Assembly (NCBI GenBank): GCA_947074145.1 | Contig: CAMTOJ010000012.1 | Location: forward strand, 1 to 64,000 | Source of the DNA: an uncultured Bacteroidales bacterium | Lineage (GTDB): Bacteria > Bacteroidota > Bacteroidia > Bacteroidales > JAUNSR01 | Length of the DNA stretch: 64,000 bases | Direction of reading: 5' to 3' | In this document: piece by piece, positions 12,169-23,100 of the stretch | How the letters are laid out: each line of letters opens with the position of its first letter | Numbering within the stretch: position 1 is the first letter of the stretch | Program-made: the position numbers and the translations under genes | The notes under the pieces: generated by a model | The model's input: the letters and a program-made list of their open reading frames with translations, nothing else | What the model was told of the DNA's origin: nothing | The model's database searches: none

Positions 12169-13524
12169 TTATCTTACTACTGTTTTTTCTTGAATCCATC
12201 CTCCAATCGTAATTGTTTCTCCTTTTTTAAGATTTGGATGCATGAATACATCTTGATTGGAAGGAAAACGTGATCTGTAAGATGAAATCATAGAGTTGAT
12301 TTCTGCAGTTTTTGAAGAATCCACAGATTTAGCTCTTTCCAATTTATCAACAGCAGCATAATATACAGTCTGAGCCAAAACATGATCTGAAGGATAAATA
12401 TCTGAAGCTGAATTTGCATACATATTAGCTATCAAGATATATGGTGTAGATTGATTTGGATCTGCTTGAAGAGATTTATTTGCGAATTCTCTTGCCTTAG
12501 AATATGCTCTTCTTTTATTGTATATCACAGCCATACTCAAATAAATATCAGCTTTTTCATCATCTGTTGTAGCTAGTTCGGCAGCTTCATTAAAGAAAGT
12601 AAGAGCTTGATCAAAATCATCTTTTTTCATTGATTGTCTTGCCATACCCATTGCTGATTCAGAAGTAGGTTCAATCTTGTGAGCATATTCAGATGCAATA
12701 AAGTAAGAATCACTTTCCTGACATTTAGATCTGCGAAGCAATGCTATAGTTTGTTTCAAGAATGCAACATTTTCTTTATTTTCTTCAATTTTTGCTCCGA
12801 AAACACTTTCTAAAGCCTCACAATCAGCAGCTCCACTTTTGGCGTAAGACTCTGTAACGTAAGTTTTAACATTTTCAGTATATTCTATCATTTTATCTTT
12901 TGCAAGAGTATTAAGATATTCATCAAGATACTCTAATGATTTTAGATAATTATTGATATATATTTCTCTGTTTTCAGGATTATTTTTATATCTTCTTTCA
13001 GAAACATCAACCCAAGCCTTTACAACCTCTGGACTTGACATTCCTAATCTGCTTTCTATTGAAATATTAAGCATTTCATATGCTTGATCTAAATCAGCAT
13101 CTTTTCCATATACAGCAACATAATCAACTCCTTTATTACCTAAAATTCTCTCAGTTGGATATTGTCTGTCATTACCGAAGTATTTGATACGTTGATCATA
13201 AACATTCATCAACTTTTCTTTAAGTGCAGCAAGTTTTGCAGGATCCTTTTCTTGAGAAATCTGCCATTTTACAATATTAACCCCATGAATATACAGGTTT
13301 TTTGAAGCTGCTGGACATTCAGAGAAAGCAAGCTCCCAATAATCTAATGCTTCTTTATAGTTTCTTTGTTTTGCATAAGGTTCATATAAGCTAATGTTCT
13401 GAATACAACGAAGACTATCTTCTCCCATACCAAATCTTGTACCAGAAGCTGCTCCCGTTTGAGCGAACAAAGACGAGCTGCCTAAAGTTAAGGCAATAGT
13501 CAATAAAATATTTCCGGATTTCAT
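12169..13524 (-). CDS. Tetratricopeptide repeat protein, secreted
   Basis: Signal peptide and TPR-like 'ALTFFNEAAELATTDDEKADIYLSMAVIYNKRRAYSKAREFANKSLQADPNQSTPYILIANMY'. Confidence 0.85.
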   Translation of the reverse strand: MKSGNILLTIALTLGSSSLFAQTGAASGTRFGMGEDSLRCIQNISLYEPYAKQRNYKEALDYWELAFSECPAASKNLYIHGVNIVKWQISQEKDPAKLAALKEKLMNVYDQRIKYFGNDRQYPTERILGNKGVDYVAVYGKDADLDQAYEMLNISIESRLGMSSPEVVKAWVDVSERRYKNNPENREIYINNYLKSLEYLDEYLNTLAKDKMIEYTENVKTYVTESYAKSGAADCEALESVFGAKIEENKENVAFLKQTIALLRRSKCQESDSYFIASEYAHKIEPTSESAMGMARQSMKKDDFDQALTFFNEAAELATTDDEKADIYLSMAVIYNKRRAYSKAREFANKSLQADPNQSTPYILIANMYANSASDIYPSDHVLAQTVYYAAVDKLERAKSVDSSKTAEINSMISSYRSRFPSNQDVFMHPNLKKGETITIGGWIQEKTVVR

Positions 13525-13547
13525 ATCTCTAATTATATTTATTATTA

Positions 13548-14825
13548 TTATTTCAATCTATTTTTTAAGAACCACATCTCATTGAATGTTAATCCTATAT
13601 TAAGCTTAAGATAGTTTTCTGACAAGAAATCTCTATTCCCAGGCTTTATAGTCGCATACTCAAGTGCTACATTCAAGGCAGATTTTTGACGCAAGATTGG
13701 AAGTCCTACACCTATCGAAATTCCATACTCATCATTCTTGCTATTTCTTACATTAATATAAGAGTTATTGTAATTGAATCCTAAACGGTATTTCATTCTT
13801 TTATAATATTTGTCCCCATAAAAGCCATCAGGGCTATATTCTGCGCCTACTGCTATTTTTGTTCTGTCGAACAATGCACCATTTTGCACTTGATAATCTT
13901 CATTATATGCTTTCACATCGGACCATAATTCTCTTTTAAAATCAGCTCCTACTGTAAGTTTATTATCATATACATAACTTACTCCAATTCCAAATATCTG
14001 AGGTAAGTTAAGAGTATGAGTAGCTACTATTGTATCTGACTGTGTAAGAGTTTTCACATCCGACAACTCTGTCCAAATATCCATTTTAGGAGCATATGTC
14101 AAACCGATAGTTGCCTTCTGCTTTTTATTAATTTCCAATGTATACTGTACACCGAATGTCAAATCAAAACCTTTCACATTCAAGGTATTTGTATTAGAGG
14201 ATGTTGTTATCGATGTATTTGAATAAGCCATACTCCATCCTGTAGAAGTAACCCCCCAAATATACCCCGCATTAACACCTACTGAAAGACTTTTTATGGG
14301 TGAATAAGCGAAACCTACCATTGCTTTGTTTAATCCTCCTGTACCTACATATTTTCTTGTTACTGATAGAGTATCAGATCCGGCTATAAGATCAGATTCG
14401 TTTCCGTATGAATACCCCACATAACTATAAGGTAACAGACCAACTGTTGCAGCAAATTGTCGACCTAAAGGTACTTGGAAAGCAAGATAATCAATACCTC
14501 CACTCCAATCAGTCTTTGAAACTCCAGGTTCTTTAAACACACTCATCTGACCATTCATTCCGAAATCAAAAAGAAAAGTCAATGAATCTATCGATGTGTA
14601 TGATGCCGGATTCAAGACATTTATTTGAGAATTATTTCTTAAACCGATGCCGATTCCTCCCATCCCTCTTGATGCTGTAAAAGCATTATCTGCTAAAGAA
14701 CCATATCCATACCTCGAGTAAGGAGTGTTTCCATTATCACTCGGATTAAGATCCTGTGCCATCATCACTGTTTTACTCAAACACAAAACTAACATCAGCA
14801 ATATTGCCTTCTTATTTCTCAACAT
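13548..14825 (-). CDS. Outer membrane beta-barrel protein (PorV/FadL-like; function unknown)
   Basis: Signal peptide, 'NPSDNGNTPYSRYGYGSLADNAFTASRGMGGIGIGLRNNSQINVLNPASYTSIDSLTFLFDFG', alternating beta-strand pattern. Overlaps coaX by 14 nt. Confidence 0.75.
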   Translation of the reverse strand: MLRNKKAILLMLVLCLSKTVMMAQDLNPSDNGNTPYSRYGYGSLADNAFTASRGMGGIGIGLRNNSQINVLNPASYTSIDSLTFLFDFGMNGQMSVFKEPGVSKTDWSGGIDYLAFQVPLGRQFAATVGLLPYSYVGYSYGNESDLIAGSDTLSVTRKYVGTGGLNKAMVGFAYSPIKSLSVGVNAGYIWGVTSTGWSMAYSNTSITTSSNTNTLNVKGFDLTFGVQYTLEINKKQKATIGLTYAPKMDIWTELSDVKTLTQSDTIVATHTLNLPQIFGIGVSYVYDNKLTVGADFKRELWSDVKAYNEDYQVQNGALFDRTKIAVGAEYSPDGFYGDKYYKRMKYRLGFNYNNSYINVRNSKNDEYGISIGVGLPILRQKSALNVALEYATIKPGNRDFLSENYLKLNIGLTFNEMWFLKNRLK

Positions 14826-15561
14826 TATAGTTCAATATTCTATTTAGACCTTTTAAAACCAAATTTTTATCCACAAAGATGGGATAATTAATATTCTCTG
14901 ACAAGAAAAAAGCATCACCTCCCGTTAAAAATACAAAAACCGAATCATATTTTTTTTGCATTTCTTCAATAAATCCTTCAATTTCATATACTAGTCCTTT
15001 TATTACTCCACATCTGATAGCAGTCTGGGTCGTATTTCCGAAATCCGGAAGTTCTCCTGTTTTGTCTACTAAGGGAAGTGCATCTGTAAATTCATTCAAA
15101 GATTTAAATCGCATCTGCATGCCCGGTGCTATATTGCCACCTCGATAAACTTTATGCCTATCCATAAAATCATAGGTTATAGCGGTTCCGGCATCAATAA
15201 CTATGATGTTGCTATCTTCTTTTTCTGCCTCAGCTCCGGCTATTGCCGCTATTCTATCGACACCGAGCGTATTTGGCGTTTTATATCCTATTTTAAAAGG
15301 TAAAGACGTATTTTGATTCAAATAAATCAAATTTAAGAAATTTTCTTGTATTTTTTCAATAACACTCCCCTCTATTTTTTTTACCGAAGATATAATTACA
15401 TTCTCAATATTATATTTATGGCCCAAAGACAATAGTATTTCAGAACTCAAGTCCTCATATATTGTCTTTTCTATAATTATATTTTTTTCAAAGACAGCAA
15501 CCTTTGCTATCGTATTTCCCTGATCAATTATTAAGTTCAAATCTATAATATTTAGTGACAA
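14812..15561 (-). CDS. coaX: Type III pantothenate kinase
   Basis: 'NLIIDQGNTIAKVAVFE', 'TLGVDRIAAIAGA', 'IIVIDAGTAITYDFMD..VYRGGNIAPGMQMRFKSLNEFTDALPLV', 'VFLTGGDAFFL'. Confidence 0.95.
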   Translation of the reverse strand: MSLNIIDLNLIIDQGNTIAKVAVFEKNIIIEKTIYEDLSSEILLSLGHKYNIENVIISSVKKIEGSVIEKIQENFLNLIYLNQNTSLPFKIGYKTPNTLGVDRIAAIAGAEAEKEDSNIIVIDAGTAITYDFMDRHKVYRGGNIAPGMQMRFKSLNEFTDALPLVDKTGELPDFGNTTQTAIRCGVIKGLVYEIEGFIEEMQKKYDSVFVFLTGGDAFFLSENINYPIFVDKNLVLKGLNRILNYNVEK

Positions 15562-15714
15562 ATGTATAAATTTTTATACTTATACATTATAAATCTTTAT
15601 TTATTTAATAGTAATTTGATATTAAGGGCTTTTTTAATTAGTTATTTATAAACACAATTATTAAATTTGTAATCAGTATTTTAATCATAATACTATACTT
15701 GAATTCAAACCAAT

Positions 15715-16041
15715 ATGCCTATAAAATCCTTTTTTTATTCAGTAAAATCAAATACTTCTGATACTATCTCATTTGTAAAGCAATTGAGAATTATGAGAGT
15801 TATTATAGCTATATTTGCAATATATATATTGTTTGTTTCAGAAAATAGTTTTTGGAAAAGAGCTTCAAACCAATATAGAATAATAGGGTTGAAAAGAGAA
15901 ATAAATATTCACAAAAAGGAGATTGAAGACTCAAAACAAAAACTTAATGAATTAAATTCAAATAAAACCAATCTCGAAAAATTTGCAAGAGAACAATATC
16001 TCATGAAAAAAACAAATGAAGATATTTTCCTGATTAAATAA
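15715..16041 (+). CDS. Septum formation initiator family protein (DivIC/FtsB-like)
   Basis: Single TM plus short coiled coil ending 'LEKFAREQYLMKKTNEDIFLIK'. Confidence 0.85.
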   Translation: MPIKSFFYSVKSNTSDTISFVKQLRIMRVIIAIFAIYILFVSENSFWKRASNQYRIIGLKREINIHKKEIEDSKQKLNELNSNKTNLEKFAREQYLMKKTNEDIFLIK

Positions 16042-16055
16042 TTAGTGTACATTCT

Positions 16056-16388
16056 ATGAAAGAAAAATTAAACTCTTACATGTTTAGGGTATCGGCGATA
16101 GTAATTCTTATTTCTACTGTAGCTTATCTTTTTGAAAAAAATATTTCTCCTTATTTTTTTGCTGTTGCAGCTGCCGGTATTGCCGTTTCTAAACTTAATC
16201 AACAATATAATGGTAATAATTTAAGAATTAAACGACTTTTTAGGCTTCAGAAGATGGCGGGAATACTATATGTTGGTGCCTCATATTTTATGTTTAAACC
16301 ACACAACCAGTGGATACCTCTTCTTCTTTGTGCCGCGGCATTGGAATTATATACCAATACTATTATAAGCAAAGAATTGAATAAATAA
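16056..16388 (+). CDS. Small conserved membrane protein of unknown function
   Basis: 110 aa, several hydrophobic helices, 15 nt downstream of the divIC-like gene. Confidence 0.7.
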   Translation: MKEKLNSYMFRVSAIVILISTVAYLFEKNISPYFFAVAAAGIAVSKLNQQYNGNNLRIKRLFRLQKMAGILYVGASYFMFKPHNQWIPLLLCAAALELYTNTIISKELNK

Positions 16389-16411
16389 TTGTATTTATAT
16401 TTATTATAAGC

Positions 16412-16448
16412 AAAAAAAGAGATTGAATTACTTCAATCTCTTTTTTTG
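16412..16448 (+). terminator. Rho-independent terminator
   Basis: aaaaaaagagattgaa-ttac-ttcaatctcttttttt. Confidence 0.85.
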
Positions 16449-16739
16449 TTTTATATATTAGAATCTATGAAAATCGTTAAGCCATAGTCTTTTTTAATCT
16501 CTCAAATCAATCTTGCAGTTTCTTTGATAATAAACTATATCTTTTTTAGTAGTATTAAAATGCATCAATTATTAAGAGTCAAATTAATATAGCGTTAAGT
16601 ATTCTCATATTCATAAAAATCTATGCTAAGACTAATTTAAATCTTTATCTTATAAATTAACCTATTCTATTTAGACATATAAAAAAAATAAACTTTTAGT
16701 TAGAGATTATGTTCTAAGGTAAACGAACAGAATTAGTTG

Positions 16740-17690
16740 ATGAGAGATGAGCTAAAAAATAAATTGATAGGCAATTTGTTGATTTTGGGAACTATTGTGA
16801 TATATAGTTTTAACACCAATTATATGAAAACTGTTGTTCCTACCTGGATTGGACCTTTTGGTCTTGTTTTCTTTCGTTGCCTAGCTTCTTTTATAGGTTT
16901 TTTTATCATCATTCTTTTCCTTCCACGTAAAGAACTTGTTATTAGTAGCAAAAAAGAGAAAATATTTCTTTTGATAGGGGGAGTACTAGGAATGGGAGCC
17001 AATATGCTTTTTTATATTATAGGACTTGAAAAATCCGGGCCTATTGATGCTTTTATCATAAGAACTTCACAACCCATAATAGTCTTAATATTATCTATTA
17101 TATTTTTCAATGCTCATTTATATTGGAACAAAGTATTAGGTATAATTCTCGGTATAGGCGGAACAGTCTATATAACTGCTTTTCAAACTAAAACCGGTAC
17201 ATCTGATGGAATTCCATATTTAGGAGATCTTTATTTATTGATAAGCTCTATTTTTTATTCAACTTATCTTGTCTTGATAAAAAGATATACTATGAAAATT
17301 AATCCGTTTGTCATTCTTACTTGGTTGGCTTTTTCGGGAACTATTTTAACTATGCCATTTGGATTGAAAGAGTTAATCGAGGCTCCATTATGGAGTAAAC
17401 CTTTGGATATTGCAATAATGGGGGAAATTCTTTTCATATTGTTTTGTTCAACAATGATTGTAAATATTCTTATAGTTAAAGCCCTAAAATATGTTTCTTC
17501 ATTTACAGCAAGTATTTATATATTTCTTCTGCCTATAACAGGATCTTTAATAACTATTTGGATGGGGCTTCAATCTTTGTCATTAAATAAGATCATAGCT
17601 TTTATTCTCATTCTATCAGGATTTGTTTTTATCAACATCAATAAGAGGTCGAAAAGGACCTCACCTCATTATCCACTCTATGACCATTAA
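16740..17690 (+). CDS. DMT superfamily transporter, EamA family
   Basis: Ten hydrophobic segments in two EamA-like halves, 'GVLGMGANMLFYIIGLEKSGPIDAFIIRTSQPIIVLILSIIFF', 'KYVSSFTASIYIFLLPITGSLITIWMG'. ATG at 16740. Confidence 0.9.
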   Translation: MRDELKNKLIGNLLILGTIVIYSFNTNYMKTVVPTWIGPFGLVFFRCLASFIGFFIIILFLPRKELVISSKKEKIFLLIGGVLGMGANMLFYIIGLEKSGPIDAFIIRTSQPIIVLILSIIFFNAHLYWNKVLGIILGIGGTVYITAFQTKTGTSDGIPYLGDLYLLISSIFYSTYLVLIKRYTMKINPFVILTWLAFSGTILTMPFGLKELIEAPLWSKPLDIAIMGEILFILFCSTMIVNILIVKALKYVSSFTASIYIFLLPITGSLITIWMGLQSLSLNKIIAFILILSGFVFININKRSKRTSPHYPLYDH

Positions 17691-17702
17691 TATATAACAA
17701 CT

Positions 17703-18053
17703 ATGGAAAAATATAAAATCGTCTTTTTAATTCGAGACAATAATAAATGGATTAATCTTTTTGGTAATATTGAAAATATCTGCAAACAATCTCATAAAAT
17801 AGAAAAAATATCAGTTGTTATTACAGACACAGCAGTTATGTCTTGCTTATTGGGTGCGAAGATTAATTGGTTCAACAAAGAGATAAAAAGTGCATTAGAC
17901 AAAAAGGTAGAATTCTTTGTCTGCATTAATACAATGCATAAATACAATATCGATTTGAATTCAATTTTACCTGCTTTTTCTTTAGCTACCGAGGGTGGAA
18001 TAATAAAAATTGTAGAGTTAGAATCAAAAGGATTTCATAAAATAGAATTATAA
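17703..18053 (+). CDS. DsrE family-like protein
   Basis: 116 aa with 'KIEKISVVITDTAVMSCLLG...KSALDKKVEFFVCINTMHKYNIDLNSILPAFSLATEGGIIKIVELESKGFHKIEL', resembling DsrE/DsrF-fold proteins. Confidence 0.6.
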   Translation: MEKYKIVFLIRDNNKWINLFGNIENICKQSHKIEKISVVITDTAVMSCLLGAKINWFNKEIKSALDKKVEFFVCINTMHKYNIDLNSILPAFSLATEGGIIKIVELESKGFHKIEL

Positions 18054-18085
18054 TTTAGATAATGGTATCTCTTTTATACTGAAAA

Positions 18086-18132
18086 AATATAAGAATAAAA
18101 GCATCATAATGACGATTTTTTATTCTTATATT
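18086..18132. terminator. Bidirectional terminator between convergent genes
   Basis: aatataagaataaaa ... ttttattcttatatt perfect 15-bp stem. Confidence 0.75.
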
Positions 18133-18143
18133 ATTATATTCTT

Positions 18144-19580
18144 TTAGTATAAATGTTCAACAATTGAATTTAGATAGATTTCAATATTTGTATAATGGTT
18201 ATCAGAATCAATAGTTTTTAGAACAGAATCGTGGGCATCATTTTTATTCAAACCATTACTATCTTCCCAATAATCTGGAATTCCATCATTATCCGTATCT
18301 TGCTTGAGATCATAAGTATTATATTGAGGCCATCCCCCGACATCTTGTTGGGAGTCTATAATTCCGGGTTTACCGGATTTGGAACCGGAAAATGTCACTG
18401 TTCCTGTTTTAACCTCTTCCACAATCCTTTTATCTACTATATCTCTTTTATTCGAGGTACCAGCATATAATAATACTTTTTCATATGCACTCAGCGCATC
18501 ATCGGTAGGAATTGAGCATATTTCAAATTCGGTGTCTGATTTAATCTGTTGCTTTTCTACTCTATTATTATGTGGATGTATCCCTTTCCAGTTGTCAGAA
18601 CTAACTTCATCATTTCCAATAACAACATTACCATCTACATAGAATTCTCCATAAATCCCCCCTTTTTCATAAGGTTCGAATATTCTGTGTCTCACATTAT
18701 TGTTGGTAGCCGGACCATATTTGTAATAATTATTTATGATGTTATAACTACCTCCTTCGGCTGCATATCCGCTATTATATCCCCAATTGTAAATCACATT
18801 ATTTCTAAAATCAACTTGTTCAAGATCGGGACGGTCGGTATATCGACTTCCACAAAGACGAGGATTTCGACTATTGTGATGAGCTATGAGGTTGTGATGA
18901 AATGTAGCTTTCTGGCCTCCCCAAATAGCTCCATAGCCATGATCTCCTTTTATATGTGCAGAACTGTTAAGGCTCTCTGATAATATACACCACTGCATAG
19001 TGAAATTTTTGTTATCATAGAAAGAAGAACATTCATCGGTACTCCAACTCATTGAGCAATGATCTATAATGATATTAGATTGGCGTCTACCCCATAAAGC
19101 ATCATCTTCAACTTGATATAGATCACCCATCCTGAATCTGATAAATCGGATTATCACATTATCCGATTTTACTTGGACAGAATTACCGGACAGACAGATA
19201 CCGTCCCCGGGGGCACTCTGACCGGCTATTGTCAAATCGCCATTGCTAATCTCCAATCGACTTTTTAAATCTATTTTCCCGGATACAGAAAAAACAATTA
19301 TTCTCGGATAATCCTGATTAACAGCCCATCTCAAAGACCCCTCCTTTTCATCATCTTCCAAACGAGTAACTTTCAATACGATTCCATCTCTTCCCCCTTT
19401 AGTAAATTTCCCGGCACCTTGAGCCCCGGGAAAAGCGACAGTCTTATTAGTATGCTCTTTTACCGAAGTTGACTCATATTGTTTTTCTTCGGTTTTATGT
19501 GTTTTGCATGAATATGAAGCGATACATGAAATGATAGATATAAAAATCAATTTTCTCTTGACTATTTTAGACCTTAACAT
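18144..19580 (-). CDS. Pectate lyase-like lipoprotein (polysaccharide lyase family 1 type)
   Basis: 'AFPGAQGAGKFTKGGRDGIVLKVTRLEDDEKEGSLRWAVNQDYPRIIVFSVSGKIDLKSRLEISNGDLTIAGQSAPGDGICL', 'NIIIDHCSMSWSTDE', lipobox-like 'CIASYSCKT'. Confidence 0.85.
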   Translation of the reverse strand: MLRSKIVKRKLIFISIISCIASYSCKTHKTEEKQYESTSVKEHTNKTVAFPGAQGAGKFTKGGRDGIVLKVTRLEDDEKEGSLRWAVNQDYPRIIVFSVSGKIDLKSRLEISNGDLTIAGQSAPGDGICLSGNSVQVKSDNVIIRFIRFRMGDLYQVEDDALWGRRQSNIIIDHCSMSWSTDECSSFYDNKNFTMQWCILSESLNSSAHIKGDHGYGAIWGGQKATFHHNLIAHHNSRNPRLCGSRYTDRPDLEQVDFRNNVIYNWGYNSGYAAEGGSYNIINNYYKYGPATNNNVRHRIFEPYEKGGIYGEFYVDGNVVIGNDEVSSDNWKGIHPHNNRVEKQQIKSDTEFEICSIPTDDALSAYEKVLLYAGTSNKRDIVDKRIVEEVKTGTVTFSGSKSGKPGIIDSQQDVGGWPQYNTYDLKQDTDNDGIPDYWEDSNGLNKNDAHDSVLKTIDSDNHYTNIEIYLNSIVEHLY

Positions 19581-19727
19581 CTTTGGTTTTGTTTATATTA
19601 ATAATGTGTTAATCATTGACTGATAATTTTCTAAATATAATTATTAGGATCTGAACTTACACATCATATTCGTTAGATTTTGATAAAATTTATTTTCAAT
19701 ATTGATTACTTATTAAACATTATAATT

Positions 19728-20072
19728 ATGGAACTATTCATCTCTTCCATTTTTAAGTATTTCACCCATTTATCTGCATCAGATATTATTGGGTATATAG
19801 CTTCCATTTGTTTGATATTTGGTTATCTACCTCAAACAATTCATACTATAAAAACACGAAAAACAGATGATATTGCTGTTGGGACATTTCTTCTAATGGG
19901 AATTGGAAGTTTATTTTTTGGAATACAAGGAATAATGCTTTCCAATATACCTCTTATTGTTACCAATTTTATAACATTTTCCTTAAGCTCAATTATATTC
20001 GCTATAAAAATGTATAACGATCATTTCAAAATTACAGACAGTGATGTAGATAGAAAGAAAAAGAAATATTAA
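19728..20072 (+). CDS. SemiSWEET-type PQ-loop sugar transporter
   Basis: Three-TM protein with 'IGYIASICLIFGYLPQTIHTIKTRKTDDIAVGTFLLMGIGSLFFGIQGIML' (PQ loop). Confidence 0.85.
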   Translation: MELFISSIFKYFTHLSASDIIGYIASICLIFGYLPQTIHTIKTRKTDDIAVGTFLLMGIGSLFFGIQGIMLSNIPLIVTNFITFSLSSIIFAIKMYNDHFKITDSDVDRKKKKY

Positions 20073-20088
20073 ACATTAATGAGATATA

Positions 20089-20142
20089 AAAAAAAAGCAG
20101 AATTCCTTTTATTTAGCATTAAAGTAGGAATTCTGCTCTTTT
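20089..20142. terminator. Terminator between SemiSWEET and nifJ
   Basis: agcagaattcc ... ggaattctgct stem with flanking A-run and tctttt. Confidence 0.8.
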
Positions 20143-20146
20143 ATTA

Positions 20147-23100
20147 TTAGCAATTATTTCTGTTTTTCAATATCTCAAATAACTTCTCACAAGTATCACT
20201 CAAAGCAGACTGAAGTATCTTTGATTCTTTAGGCAAAGTCTCCTCAAGATCTGCATAGCGATCCTCTCCGTCAAGATATTGAGACAAAGTACCATCTGGT
20301 TTCTGGTAATCGATTGTTAGAGGATCTTTACCTGTTGCGTTATTTTCAGGATTATATCTATACAAAGGCCAATAACCGGAAGCTACAGCCCTAGATTCCT
20401 CAATAATATTCATTCCCATACCTTTTCTCAAACCATGGTTAATACATGGACAATATGCTATTACAATGGAAGGACCATTATAATTTTCGGCCTCGGTTAA
20501 GGCCTGTATTGTATGTTCTTTGTTTGCTCCTATTGAAACCGAGGCTACATAAACTGAGCCATAAACCATTGCCATACGACCAAGATCTTTCTTATTTGTA
20601 CGTTTACCAACAGATGAAAATTTCGCTATTGCTCCTAATGGTGTGGCTTTAGAAGTTTGACCGCCTGTATTGGAATAACATTCTGTATCAAGAACTAGAA
20701 TATTAACATTTTCTCCCGAAGCCAAAACATGATCAAGACCTCCATATCCAATATCGTAAGCCCAACCGTCACCCCCGATTATCCATATGCTCTTTTTTCC
20801 TAAAAGATCGGAACTATCCAAAATATCTGCGATTATCTTAATAGATGAATATTTATTCAAGTTCTCTTTTAATTTATTTCCTATAACAATTGATTTTTCT
20901 GGATCTTCCTTATCAACAAGCCATTCATTCAACATTTCACATGTATCCTTATCCAGACCTGCTTGATTTACAGCCTGAGTGATTAATATTTCAAGTTTAT
21001 CTCTTCTTTGTTTAATAGCTGTCGCTATACCGTATCCATACTCTGCTGCATCCTCAAATAAAGAATTACCCCATGCCGGGCCTTGCCCGTTTTTATTGAT
21101 AGTATAGGGCATACTAGGCATACTTGCACCCCAGATAGAACTACAACCGGTAGCATTTGCCACTATCATCCGTTCTCCGAAAAGTTGAGTTACAAGTTTC
21201 ACATAAGGTGTCTCTCCACATCCGGCACAACATCCTGAGAACTCTAACAGAGGTTGTTGAAATTGAGATCCTCTTATACTGTTTCGTGGTACAAGATTAT
21301 CTTTCACAGTTATATTAGCCTTGGCAAAATCGAGATTTATCTTTTGTGTATCAATAAGCTCATCATAAGGTTTCATACTTAAAGCCTTTACAGGACAAAC
21401 ATTCACACAAGATTCGCACCCGACACAATCTTCTGGATATATTTGAATTCGATAATTAAGATTTAAGAAAACATCTCCTCCTTTTGCTTTTTTGACAATG
21501 AATGACTGTGGAGCTTTAGCTAATTCTTCTGCAGTGGCAAGATATGGTCTTATTGCGGCATGAGGACAAACGAACGAACATTGGGTACATTCAATGCATA
21601 TCTTATCATCCCATTCTGGTAAAGATACTGCGACACCCCTTTTCTCATAAGCGGTTGTTCCGGGTGGAACTTTTCCGTCCGCAGCAAAAAGAGATACCGG
21701 TAAACTATTACCTTTTAAAGCCAATATTGGTTTTGCTACATTCTTAATGAAATCCGGTATCTTTTCTGTTTCATTATTTTTTTCTTCAGCTTGTAGCCAG
21801 GAAGAAGGATATTTGATTTCCTGAATTGCTGTAATAGTCATATCTACAGCTTTTATGTTTTTTAAAACTATATCATCACCCTCTTTTTCATAGATTTTTT
21901 TAATATCTGTTTTTAGAAGTGATATTGCTTTATCAAAATCAAGAACATTTGATAATTTAAAAAACACAGTCTGCATTATCATATTGATTCTTATTCCTAA
22001 TCCTACTTCTGAGGCTATTTTTTCTGCATCTATATTATAAAATTTCAAGTTCTTATTTGCAATCTCTCTTCTCATGTTTGCAGGAAGCTTTTGTTCCATT
22101 TCTTGCAATGTCCATGATGAATTAAGAATAAAAACACCATTTTCTTTTATACCCTCAAGAATATCAAACTTGTTTACATAACTATCCTTATGACATGCTA
22201 TATAATCGGCATCAGTGATTAGATATGCAGATTTTATAGGTGTGTTTCCAAACCTCAAATGAGAAACAGTATATCCTTCAGACTTCTTTGAGTCATATGA
22301 GAAATATGCCTGTACATATAGATCTGTGTTATCTCCAATGATATTTGAGGCTTGTTTATTTGCCCCGACTGTACCATCAGATCCGATACCAAAAAATTTA
22401 CATTGAATAGTTCCTTCTGGCGTGGTTTCTATTTTTTCTGTAATTTCCAATGATAATTTGGAGACGTCATCATTTATTCCTACTGTAAATCGCAATTTTG
22501 GAGTTTCACTCTTCATATTTTCATACACAGCCTTCACCATTGAAGGTGTCAAGTCCTTAGAGCTTAACCCATAGCGACCACCTATTACTTTGATAAATTT
22601 TTCTTTTGTTAATAAAGCTGTACATATATCCTGAAATAGAGGTTCTCCTTGCGATCCTGGTTCCTTTGTTCTGTCAAGTACTGTAATCAATTTTACAGAA
22701 TCAGAAATAACAGATATAAAGGAATCAACAGAAAAGGGACGATATAATCTTACCTTTATCAGACCTATCTTTTCACCTTTTTTAAGAAGATAATCAATCG
22801 TCTCTTCAATTACATCACAGCTTGAACCCATTGAGACGATTAAAAACTCTGCCTCTTTATCTCCTACGTAGTCAAATAAACCATATTTTCTTCCTGTTAT
22901 CCGGTATACATCATTCATCTTATTCTCAACTATTTCCGGAAATGTATCATATATGAGATTAGCTGCTTCTCTATTTTGAAAATACACATCAGGGTCTTGA
23001 GCGGTTCCTCTTATTTCCGGATGTTCCGGATTCATTGCTCTTTTTCTAAAATCTTTTATTTTATCATAATTAATCAATGGAGCTATATCATCATACTCTA

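Noticed and set aside
18231-18980. Overlapping + strand ORFs (79, 87 and 143 aa) opposite the pectate lyase gene
   Set aside because: Complement of a well-supported PL1 coding sequence; hydrophobic translation is a by-product of the antisense frame.
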